DNA of 64,000 nt from an uncultured Armatimonadota bacterium (GTDB lineage: Bacteria; Armatimonadota; Fimbriimonadia; Fimbriimonadales; Fimbriimonadaceae), in contig CAIYLG010000013.1 in the NCBI GenBank assembly GCA_903927025.1, forward strand, positions 1 to 64,000, written 5' to 3'. Shown here piece after piece: positions 33,224 through 39,992 of this stretch. Position 1 is the first letter of the stretch. The number at the start of each line of letters is the position of its first letter. Position numbers and translations under genes: made by a program. Below the pieces are notes generated by a model. The model was not told where the DNA came from and did no database searches. It saw nothing but the letters and a program-made list of their open reading frames with translations.

Positions 33224-33874
33224 TCACTGCTTCTTAGACTGATCCAGGGCTATGTTTAGCTTCAACACATTCACGGCAGGGTCCCCAAAAACTCCTAAGA
33301 ATCGCTCCTCAGTGTTAGCGTTAATCAGCTTCTTGACTTCATCCACAGGCATCTTACGTGCCTCAGCGACACGCTTGGACTGCAGAATGGCGTTCTCAGG
33401 GCTGATGTGCGGATCGATTCCACTTGCGGACCTTGTGACCGCATCGGCAGGAACGAGATCGGTAGCGCCCATTCCGTTTTCTTTGCGGTAAGCGATAGCC
33501 AAATCCTTGATGCCGTCGAAATTACCAGGATCGTCCTTGCCGTCGGCAGTCTTCTTATGGATTCCGTTGATCAGTTTGTCGCTGGTGGGCCCCAGATTGG
33601 TGGCGGCAGAGCCAGCGTAAGCATGGTCCTTGTCAAACGTTCCGTAACCCAAATCTCCAGTTGCGGAAGGACGAGGGTGGAAGTACTCAGGCCGTGAGAA
33701 AGGCTGAGCAATCAGTTCTGATCCGATAAGTTCCCCTTTGGCGTTTTTGATCAGACTCCCGTTTGCCTGCTTGGGCATCGTGAGTCCAATCGCGTAGAGC
33801 GCGTAGGGAAACACAATGCCGGCAAACACCGCAAAGAATAGAGTCAATAGGATGGCGGGTCGAAGTTGTTTCAT
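33224..33874 (-). CDS. kdpC: Potassium-transporting ATPase subunit KdpC
   Basis: KdpC is the single-span subunit that stabilises the KdpFABC complex and raises ATP affinity. The membrane segment is at residues 7-28 (AILLTLFFAVFAGIVFPYAL), followed by the family pattern GSELIAQPFSRPEYFHPRPS (about 50-70) and DLVPADAVTRSASGIDPHIS. Length (216) is slightly above the usual 190-200. It starts 3 nt after the kdpB stop and precedes the KimA-like gene by 13 nt. Confidence 0.95.
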   Translation of the reverse strand: MKQLRPAILLTLFFAVFAGIVFPYALYAIGLTMPKQANGSLIKNAKGELIGSELIAQPFSRPEYFHPRPSATGDLGYGTFDKDHAYAGSAATNLGPTSDKLINGIHKKTADGKDDPGNFDGIKDLAIAYRKENGMGATDLVPADAVTRSASGIDPHISPENAILQSKRVAEARKMPVDEVKKLINANTEERFLGVFGDPAVNVLKLNIALDQSKKQ

Positions 33875-33877
33875 GGG

Positions 33878-35959
33878 TTATGCCAAATGGAGCAGCACAA
33901 GAAGCTGATCGATGATCCAGATGCCTGGGAACGGGGCGATGATTCCTCCGACACCGTAGATCAGCAGGTTTCGGCGAAGGATCTGAGCTGCGCTTGCCGG
34001 TTTGTACTGAACTCCCCGAAGCGCTAGCGGAATGAGAAGCACGATGATAATCGCGTTGAAAATCACTGCGGCCAAAATTGCAGAGTGCGAGTTGTGCAGA
34101 CCGATTATGTTTAGGGACTTCAACTCCGGATAGGTCACAACAAACATAGCGGGAATGATTGCGAAGTACTTCGCCACGTCATTCGCAATGCTGAAGGTGG
34201 TCAACGAACCGCGAGTCATCAGCATCTGCTTGCCGATCTCAACAATCTCGATGAGCTTGGTGGGGTTGGAGTCCAAATCCACCATGTTCCCTGCTTCCTT
34301 GGCGGCCTGGGTTCCGGTGTTCATGGCAACACCCACATCTGCCTGAGCGAGGGCAGGAGCATCGTTGGTGCCGTCCCCCGTCATCGCAACCAGTCGTCCA
34401 CCCTGCTGCTCTTGACGGATATAAGCAAGCTTCATTTCTGGTGTCGCCTCGGCCAGGAAGTCATCAACGCCTGCCTCGGCAGCGATGGCAGCCGCGGTCA
34501 GCGGATTGTCACCGGTGATCATAACCGTCTTAATGCCCATCGCGCGCATCTGGTCGAAGCGAGCCTTCATGCCGCCCTTAACGATGTCCTTGAGCTGAAT
34601 TACACCCAGCACTCGCTCGTTCTCGGCGACGGCAAGGGGCGTACCGCCTTCCTTAGAGATTCGCTCAATGGTCTCTTGAACTTGCGGCGACATCTTGCCG
34701 CCCTGCTCCTCGATAAAGCGCTGAATCGATTGACCAGCCCCCTTACGAATCATTCGACCGTCAATGTTGACTCCGCTCATTCGGGTCTGAGCTGTGAAGG
34801 GGACGAACTCCGCATTCAGCGACTCCATGTCCCGTTCTCTGAGGCCGTACTTGTCCTTAGCGAGGACCACCACGCTTCGGCCCTCAGGGGTCTCATCCGC
34901 TAGCGATGCAAGCTGAGCAACGTCCGCCACTTCCTGCTCGGTGACGCCAGGTGCCGGGTGAAACGCGGTTGCCTCGCGGTTGCCGAGAGTAATTGTTCCC
35001 GTCTTGTCGAGCAACAGAGTGTTCACGTCGCCGGCCGCCTCAACCGCCTTGCCGCTCATGGCGAGGACGTTGTGCTGCATGACGCGATCCATACCGGCAA
35101 TTCCAATGGCACTGAGCAGACCGCCAATCGTTGTTGGGATCAGACAGACCAACAAAGCGACCATGACCGTAATGCTCGGGACTTCTCCTGAATTTGCCGC
35201 CCGCACGCTGTAGTGCGCATACGGAAGGAGCGTCACCGTCGCGAAGAGGAAGACGACGGTAAGCCCGGATAGCAGAATAGACAGCGCGATTTCGTTCGGA
35301 GTCTTCTGTCTCTGAGCGCCTTCAACGAGAGCGATCATTCGATCCAGGAAGGATTCACCCGGGTTGCTGGTGACACGGACAACGATTCGATCTGAAAGCA
35401 CCTTTGTGCCCCCTGTGACGGCGGACCGGTCTCCACCGCTTTCTCGGATAACCGGCGCTGATTCTCCGGTGATCGCAGATTCGTCGACGCTTGCAATCCC
35501 TTCGATGACTTCCCCATCCGCCGCGATCTGATCTCCCGCTTCGCAGACGTACAGGTCGTTCTTTCTCAGTTCTGGCGCAGCGACTCTGACTTCCGAACCG
35601 TCCACAAGCTTTCTTGCCATGGTGTCGGTGCGTGCCTTTCGCAGAGAGTCTGCTTGAGCCTTCCCTCTGCCTTCTGCCATCGCTTCCGCGAAGTTGGCAA
35701 ACAGGACGGTGAACCAAAGCCAAATACAAACTTGGGTGACAAACAGCGTGTCCGGCGAATGGTTGATCGCTCCTCGAATGGAGAAGTACGTGGTGACCAC
35801 GCTTCCAACTTCGACGACGAACATGACGGGGTTCTTGGCGACCACTCGCGGATCGAGCTTTATAAAGGCTTCGCGAGTCGCCCTCCGCACGATTGTCGGT
35901 TCGAAGAGCTTGGTAGGCGCGTTGCGCGGCCGGGTCAAATTCTCTTGAGTCTGGTTCAT
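33878..35959 (-). CDS. kdpB: Potassium-transporting P-type ATPase subunit KdpB
   Basis: This is the ATP-hydrolysing subunit. The actuator motif [13 protein letters not shown] lies near residue 168, the phosphorylated Asp at about 319 in [22 protein letters not shown] near 398, and the hinge [20 protein letters not shown] near 525. The selectivity-linked [12 protein letters not shown] segment is at about 277. Length (693) is normal. It lies 52 nt downstream of kdpA. Confidence 0.97.
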   Translation of the reverse strand: MNQTQENLTRPRNAPTKLFEPTIVRRATREAFIKLDPRVVAKNPVMFVVEVGSVVTTYFSIRGAINHSPDTLFVTQVCIWLWFTVLFANFAEAMAEGRGKAQADSLRKARTDTMARKLVDGSEVRVAAPELRKNDLYVCEAGDQIAADGEVIEGIASVDESAITGESAPVIRESGGDRSAVTGGTKVLSDRIVVRVTSNPGESFLDRMIALVEGAQRQKTPNEIALSILLSGLTVVFLFATVTLLPYAHYSVRAANSGEVPSITVMVALLVCLIPTTIGGLLSAIGIAGMDRVMQHNVLAMSGKAVEAAGDVNTLLLDKTGTITLGNREATAFHPAPGVTEQEVADVAQLASLADETPEGRSVVVLAKDKYGLRERDMESLNAEFVPFTAQTRMSGVNIDGRMIRKGAGQSIQRFIEEQGGKMSPQVQETIERISKEGGTPLAVAENERVLGVIQLKDIVKGGMKARFDQMRAMGIKTVMITGDNPLTAAAIAAEAGVDDFLAEATPEMKLAYIRQEQQGGRLVAMTGDGTNDAPALAQADVGVAMNTGTQAAKEAGNMVDLDSNPTKLIEIVEIGKQMLMTRGSLTTFSIANDVAKYFAIIPAMFVVTYPELKSLNIIGLHNSHSAILAAVIFNAIIIVLLIPLALRGVQYKPASAAQILRRNLLIYGVGGIIAPFPGIWIIDQLLVLLHLA

Positions 35960-36011
35960 CTCTTAAAGCGTTCTGCTGGGTTTATCTGTATCTATGAGGA
36001 AGCAAGGCTCC

Positions 36012-37877
36012 TTAGATTGGAGCCTTGAGCGAAGACATCTGGTAGTGCTCTACGATCGGCCCCAGCGCCAATGCCGGGAAGAACGTGAGGACGTTGATCA
36101 GGAAGACCACACCAACCAGGAGGGCCACGAACGTCCCGGAGTCTGTGGCAAAGGTGCCCGACGATTCGGGGACCCGCTTCTTTGCCGCCAGGCTGCCGGC
36201 GATAGCCAGCAAGGGGATGATCATGAGGAACCTGCCGATCAGCATCGCCAACATTCCTGTCACGTTGTAGTGCGGAGTATTGGAAGTGATGCCGCCAAAG
36301 GCGGATCCGTTGTTGCCAGTTGTGGATGCATACATATAAAGGATTTCAGAGAATCCATGTGCTCCACCGTTGTTGGTGTTGTTCGTTGTTGCCCCGAGGT
36401 AGTTGCTCGGAGTGCTGCCGTTAACGTGGTTCCAGCTTGCCAGGGGAGGGAGCTTTGCTTCGTCTGCGGCGTGCTTGTCATCAAACGTTTGAGCGGTCGT
36501 TCCTGGTGGATAAGTCGTATTGGCGCTCAGCGCAGTGAAGCCAAGAATGCTTGCAGCTAATATCAGGATCACAAGCATCGACATCTGAACTTCGAACTTC
36601 TCGATTTTCTTGCCAATGTACTCCGGCGTCCTGCCGACCATCAGTCCAGCGATAAAGACGCCAATGATGGCGAACATCAGCATTCCGTAGAGACCAGCGC
36701 CGACTCCACCAAAGATCACCTCACCCGTCAGGATATTGAACATCGGGATTAGGCCACCAATTGGCGTGAAGCTGTCGTGCATGCCATTTACAGCACCGCA
36801 CGAAGCATCTGTCGTGATGGTTGCGAAGAGTGTGGAAGCCCCGATTCCAAATCGCGTTTCCTTCCCTTCCATGTTCCCACCAGGTTGAGTGGCAGTCGCC
36901 TGAGTTGCGACTCCCAACTTAGCTACATGCGGGTTTCCAGCCTGTTCAGCGGTATTGCACACGATGGCTCCAACCAGGAACATCGAGGACATCGCTCCAA
37001 AAATGGCCCAACCCTGGCGTGTGTTCCCAACGAGCTTGCCGAAGGTGTAGGTGAGACCGGCTGGTATTGCGAAGATCGCGAGGATCTGTAGGAGGTTTAT
37101 GAAGTTGGATGGATTTTCAAATGGGTGGGCGGAGTTGGCATTGAAGAAGCCACCTCCGTTCGTCCCAAGCATCTTAATGATCTCCTGAGAGGCGACGGGT
37201 CCCTGAGCGATCGTCTGCTTCGCGCCTTCGAGCGTGGTTACGATTTGATAAGGAAGGAAGTTCTGCGGCACTCCGCCTGCAATGAATACGGTTCCACCGA
37301 TCAAGCAGAGAGGCAGCAAAACGTAAAGTGTTCCCCGAACCGTATCGACCCAGAAGTTACCAATACCTTTTGCCGATCGTCGAGTGAACCCTCGAATCAT
37401 CGCCACGGCGATCGCCATACCGGTCGCGGCTGACATCCAGTTATGGATGGCGAGCGAAACCATGTTCGAAAAATAGCTAACCGTAGTTTCAGGTGTGTAG
37501 GCCTGCCAGTTCGTATTCGTCGCAAACGACGTCGCTGTATTGGCAGCGAGGTCTGGGCCCATGTCCTTACCGGAGAAGCCTTGTGGATTCCAGCCGAACA
37601 TGTTGAACATGCCCTGAGCCCGAAGCAAGCCGTACGTGAGCAATGCGCCGACGAGGCTAAAGAGAAGAACTGAAATGGCATAGCTGGTCCACTTCATGTC
37701 CTCCTTTTCATCAATCCCACAAAGTCGGTAGGTCAGGCGCTCAAAGCCACCCAAAACCGGAGTTAGGAAAGTTCGCTCTCCTTCGAAAACCTTGGCCATG
37801 AATAGACCCATAGGTTTGGTGATCGCAAGAATCAACCCGAAGAAGAGCAGAATCTGCAGCGTGCCGTTAAGAGTCAT
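36012..37877 (-). CDS. kdpA: Potassium-transporting ATPase subunit KdpA
   Basis: KdpA is the K+-selective channel-like subunit of the high-affinity pump. About ten membrane segments are present, with the family segments TNWQAYTPETTVSYFSNMV (near 121), GTNGGGFFNANSAHPFENPS (about 240) that forms one selectivity loop, and DSFTPIGGLIPMFNILTGEV (about 370). At 621 residues it is longer than the common 560-600; the surplus includes an Asn/Thr-rich stretch near 495-515. The ATG follows the kdpF stop by 3 nt. Confidence 0.96.
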   Translation of the reverse strand: MTLNGTLQILLFFGLILAITKPMGLFMAKVFEGERTFLTPVLGGFERLTYRLCGIDEKEDMKWTSYAISVLLFSLVGALLTYGLLRAQGMFNMFGWNPQGFSGKDMGPDLAANTATSFATNTNWQAYTPETTVSYFSNMVSLAIHNWMSAATGMAIAVAMIRGFTRRSAKGIGNFWVDTVRGTLYVLLPLCLIGGTVFIAGGVPQNFLPYQIVTTLEGAKQTIAQGPVASQEIIKMLGTNGGGFFNANSAHPFENPSNFINLLQILAIFAIPAGLTYTFGKLVGNTRQGWAIFGAMSSMFLVGAIVCNTAEQAGNPHVAKLGVATQATATQPGGNMEGKETRFGIGASTLFATITTDASCGAVNGMHDSFTPIGGLIPMFNILTGEVIFGGVGAGLYGMLMFAIIGVFIAGLMVGRTPEYIGKKIEKFEVQMSMLVILILAASILGFTALSANTTYPPGTTAQTFDDKHAADEAKLPPLASWNHVNGSTPSNYLGATTNNTNNGGAHGFSEILYMYASTTGNNGSAFGGITSNTPHYNVTGMLAMLIGRFLMIIPLLAIAGSLAAKKRVPESSGTFATDSGTFVALLVGVVFLINVLTFFPALALGPIVEHYQMSSLKAPI

Positions 37878-37880
37878 GAC

Positions 37881-37967
37881 TTAAAACTTCTCCGGCTTGA
37901 TGAGCGAGTAAATGAGATAGATCAGAAGCAGCAGGCAGACAATGGATGTCCAGATGTAGTCACTCAT
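37881..37967 (-). CDS. kdpF: KdpF, 28-aa subunit of the K+ ATPase
   Basis: Reading directly upstream of kdpA, an ATG at 37967 opens a 28-codon frame, MSDYIWTSIVCLLLLIYLIY then SLIKPEKF. It is a single membrane span ending in a Pro-Glu-Lys-Phe tail, the hallmark of KdpF, which stabilises the Kdp complex. The start overlaps the end of the preceding 34-aa gene (GATGAGTGA), implying coupled translation. Position, length and tail all fit the family. Confidence 0.93.
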   Translation of the reverse strand: MSDYIWTSIVCLLLLIYLIYSLIKPEKF

Positions 37968-38064
37968 CGGTTCCCGCTCCCCTTAACTTCTCGCACGCGA
38001 AAACATAGGCTCCGGCAACGCCGAAGAACAGTAAAAACATTGCAATGTACAGGATGTCCTGCAT
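37960..38064 (-). CDS. 34-aa small membrane protein upstream of kdpF
   Basis: An ATG at 38064, preceded by AGAGG at suitable spacing, opens a 34-codon frame: MQDILYIAMFLLFFGVAGAY then VFACEKLRGAGTDE. It is one membrane span followed by a cytoplasmic Cys-Glu-Lys-Leu motif. Its stop overlaps the kdpF start by 8 nt. From memory, small single-span proteins with a YxxxCExL-like end are found before kdpF in several phyla, but they are seldom named. It is too conserved in layout to be chance and is likely an extra accessory of the pump. Confidence 0.7.
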   Translation of the reverse strand: MQDILYIAMFLLFFGVAGAYVFACEKLRGAGTDE

Positions 38065-38096
38065 TCTCTATCCTCTTTGCCCACAATCCAAGCAAC

Positions 38097-38170
38097 GATC
38101 TAGTGTGGGGTGAGGGACGGTCAAGACCGTGTCAGCTAAGGTTGCGGGAAGATAAAGAAAGGGTAAAGAT
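38097..38170 (-). promoter_or_regulatory. Operator-like repeats and candidate promoter of the kdp operon
   Basis: On the minus strand TTGACC (38119-38124) and TAGATC (38097-38102) are spaced by 16 nt, a plausible -35/-10 pair. The -35 lies in a perfect palindrome ACGGTCAAGACCGT (38117-38130). Further upstream CTTTACC and CTTTATC form a T-rich direct repeat 11 nt apart (38151-38168), resembling the T-rich KdpE site of E. coli. No kdpDE genes are in the window. I see no ydaO-type c-di-AMP riboswitch here. Confidence 0.35.
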
Positions 38171-38189
38171 CAGAAGCCGGATCTGGGCA

Positions 38190-38229
38190 ACAAAAAAGCG
38201 GGGCACCCCTTTGAGAGGCGCCCCGCTTT
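38190..38229 (-). terminator. Intrinsic terminator after rpmA
   Basis: The stem AAAGCGGGGC / GCCCCGCTTT (38195-38204 and 38220-38229), extended by an inner CCT/AGG, is followed on the minus strand by six T residues. It ends the rplU-rpmA transcript before the kdp promoter region. Confidence 0.9.
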
Positions 38230-38248
38230 GACTTTGAAATCGCTTAAC

Positions 38249-38536
38249 TTAAGCTACTTCGGAAACTTCAGCTACTTCAACAACTTGCTTTTCGTAGACT
38301 GCCACTCGCCGCTTTGCGGTTGGGCCCTCGAAGGTGACCTGGCCTGCAATCAGAGCAAAGAGCGTGAAGTCTCGTCCAATTCCAACGCCTGGGCCTGGAT
38401 AGAATTTGGTTCCACACTGGCGAACGATGATTTCTCCAGCCTTGACAACCTGACCGCCGTATCGCTTTACGCCACGATACTTAGGCTTGGAATCTCGACC
38501 GTTTCTAGAAGAACCTTGACCTTTCTTATGTGCCAT
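38249..38536 (-). CDS. rpmA: Ribosomal protein bL27
   Basis: The product starts [20 protein letters not shown], the invariant L27 N-terminus, and continues with [20 protein letters not shown] and [17 protein letters not shown]27 reaches the peptidyl transferase centre of the 50S subunit. There is no processed Firmicute-type N-terminal extension. The C-terminus ends in a Val/Glu-rich tail. GGAGG lies 8 nt before the ATG. It follows rplU by 4 nt in the usual rplU-rpmA order; obg is not next to it. Confidence 0.97.
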   Translation of the reverse strand: MAHKKGQGSSRNGRDSKPKYRGVKRYGGQVVKAGEIIVRQCGTKFYPGPGVGIGRDFTLFALIAGQVTFEGPTAKRRVAVYEKQVVEVAEVSEVA

Positions 38537-38540
38537 TTAA

Positions 38541-38858
38541 TTAACCTCCGACCTTTACTTCGAGGATTCGCACATGGGTCTGTGGCTGTCGGTGCCCCCA
38601 TCGCTTTCTCTCGTTCTTCTTAGGCTTGTAGTTGAAAGCTTCGATCTTTTTGCTCTTGGACTGTCGCACGATTTCACCTGAAACCGATGCACCCTTGATG
38701 AAAGGGGAGCCAATCGTGCTTTTGTCGCCATCCACTAGCAACAGAACTTCGCTGAATTCGATCGGCGTGCCGGGTTCGCCCTCGAGCTTTTCGATAATCA
38801 GGACGTCATCCTTGGCAGCTTTGAACTGCTTTCCGCCGGTCTTTACAATCGCGTACAT
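38541..38858 (-). CDS. rplU: Ribosomal protein bL21
   Basis: From the ATG at 38858 the product begins MYAIVKTGGKQFKAAKDDVL, the standard L21 start, and contains KSKKIEAFNYKPKKNERKRW and GHRQPQTHVRILEV, the family C-terminal signature. Its 105 residues are normal. An in-frame ATG at 38921 would add 21 unconserved residues and is rejected. GGAGAAG lies 7 nt before the start, inside a hairpin. Confidence 0.96.
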   Translation of the reverse strand: MYAIVKTGGKQFKAAKDDVLIIEKLEGEPGTPIEFSEVLLLVDGDKSTIGSPFIKGASVSGEIVRQSKSKKIEAFNYKPKKNERKRWGHRQPQTHVRILEVKVGG

Positions 38859-38864
38859 AAAACT

Positions 38865-38890
38865 TCTCCGCGCACTAGGGCGCAAGGAGA
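38865..38890 (-). promoter_or_regulatory. Leader hairpin that sequesters the rplU ribosome-binding site
   Basis: On the minus strand TCTCC-TT-GCGC pairs with GCGC-GGAGA around a short loop, and the right arm is the Shine-Dalgarno sequence of rplU. Closing it would block initiation, as in autoregulated ribosomal-protein leaders. The match to a known L21 leader class was not established. Confidence 0.4.
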
Positions 38891-38984
38891 GATGATGGCA
38901 CATCCACCCTCCCCACGTCAACCGAAGACGACCTCCTCCAGCCCAGAATGTGAGTTTGATTGGGCTTAAACAATAGATGATGGG

Positions 38985-39197
38985 ATGATTCTTAAATCCA
39001 TTGGATCTTCGGATTCATATTCAACGCCACCGCTGAACGAAGAAGATACCGGTGACTTCAACCCTTACGGGTGGAGCCCCCTCCAACCCAAACAAGCATC
39101 CTATCAAATCTCATGCCCTGGAATGGTGAAATCCTGGAGCCGTGCCGAGGTTGCAGCGAAGGTTGGCAATCTTCCCGATGGGCGCCATTCAAGGTAA
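38985..39197 (+). CDS. Possible small protein, 70 aa, before the ABC-2 permease gene
   Basis: The frame is MILKSIGSSDSYSTPPLNEE, then a GDFNPYGWSPLQPKQASYQI stretch, ending in a basic tail. It is soluble with no motif that I recognise. It ends 9 nt before the permease start, which lacks its own Shine-Dalgarno sequence, so coupling is possible. Its composition looks protein-like, but part of another frame here also does. The 348-nt gap between rplU and the permease holds nothing else visible. Confidence 0.35.
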   Translation: MILKSIGSSDSYSTPPLNEEDTGDFNPYGWSPLQPKQASYQISCPGMVKSWSRAEVAAKVGNLPDGRHSR

Positions 39198-39206
39198 AAC
39201 TTCACG

Positions 39207-39992
39207 GTGAGGCGCTACTGGAAAGTCTATCGAACCTTCTTTGCCAGTTCCCTTTCCAGAGAGTTGGAGTTCAAAGCCAACTTCATAGCCAAACTCGCCC
39301 AGAACGCAATGTGGATCGGCTTCTTCTTAATGATCCTCTTCGTCGTGTACAGCCGCACCGCAAGCGTGGCGGGATGGAGCAGAGGCATGGCTTTTGTGCT
39401 TGCGGCAACTGTCTTCCTAATGAACGCCGCGTTCAACGCTCTCTTTTTCTCACTCCAGGAAATACCCACCCAGATTCGGATGGGAACGATGGACTTCGTT
39501 GTCACTAAGCCAATTGACTCGCAGTTCTGGGTGAGCATGCGGCGGTTCAACTTTGATCAGATTGGGACGATCATTGCCGGAATCGCGATGCTTGTTGCAG
39601 GCATTATCACCTCTGGGGTCACGCCTTCCGTCACCCAATGGCTCGCATATCTGCTGTTGCTCCCGGCGGCAATTGCGATCTTCTATGCGTTCAACCTGGC
39701 ACTCATGACAAGTGCTATCTGGCTTATTCGCGTCGACAACCTTTGGGTCCTCGGAGAGTCGGTCATTGGCGTTGTCCGATATCCGATTGACATCTATGGC
39801 CCTGGGCTTCGTCAGATTCTGACATTTGTCGTTCCCCTAGCCTTCCTGGCAACCGTGCCCGCACAACAGCTTGTTCGCGGGTTCAGCCCCGTCAATCTAG
39901 TTATTGGCATCGGATGGGCAGTACTTGCCGTGCTTGCGTCGCGAGCCTTTTGGCGATTTGCACTGCGATCCTACACAAGCGCCAGCAGCTAG
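39207..39992 (+). CDS. ABC-2 family transporter permease
   Basis: Six membrane segments are visible, with the ABC-2 (DUF990-type) N-terminus RRYWKVYRTFFASSLSRELE and FKANFIAKLAQNAMWIGFFL, then the cytoplasmic-side LQEIPTQIRMGTMDFVVTKP and IDSQFWVSMRRF. Such permeases normally occur in triplets with a second permease and an ATPase. Neither is adjacent: the neighbours are rplU and the convergent lptD. It must borrow an ATPase encoded elsewhere or be a remnant of a split cluster. The start is GTG at 39207. Confidence 0.75.
   Translation: MRRYWKVYRTFFASSLSRELEFKANFIAKLAQNAMWIGFFLMILFVVYSRTASVAGWSRGMAFVLAATVFLMNAAFNALFFSLQEIPTQIRMGTMDFVVTKPIDSQFWVSMRRFNFDQIGTIIAGIAMLVAGIITSGVTPSVTQWLAYLLLLPAAIAIFYAFNLALMTSAIWLIRVDNLWVLGESVIGVVRYPIDIYGPGLRQILTFVVPLAFLATVPAQQLVRGFSPVNLVIGIGWAVLAVLASRAFWRFALRSYTSASS

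Noticed and set aside
38065-38190. c-di-AMP (ydaO-type) riboswitch before the potassium operon
   Set aside because: The gap is too short and lacks the conserved bases of the class that I can recall; no matching pseudoknot fold is visible.
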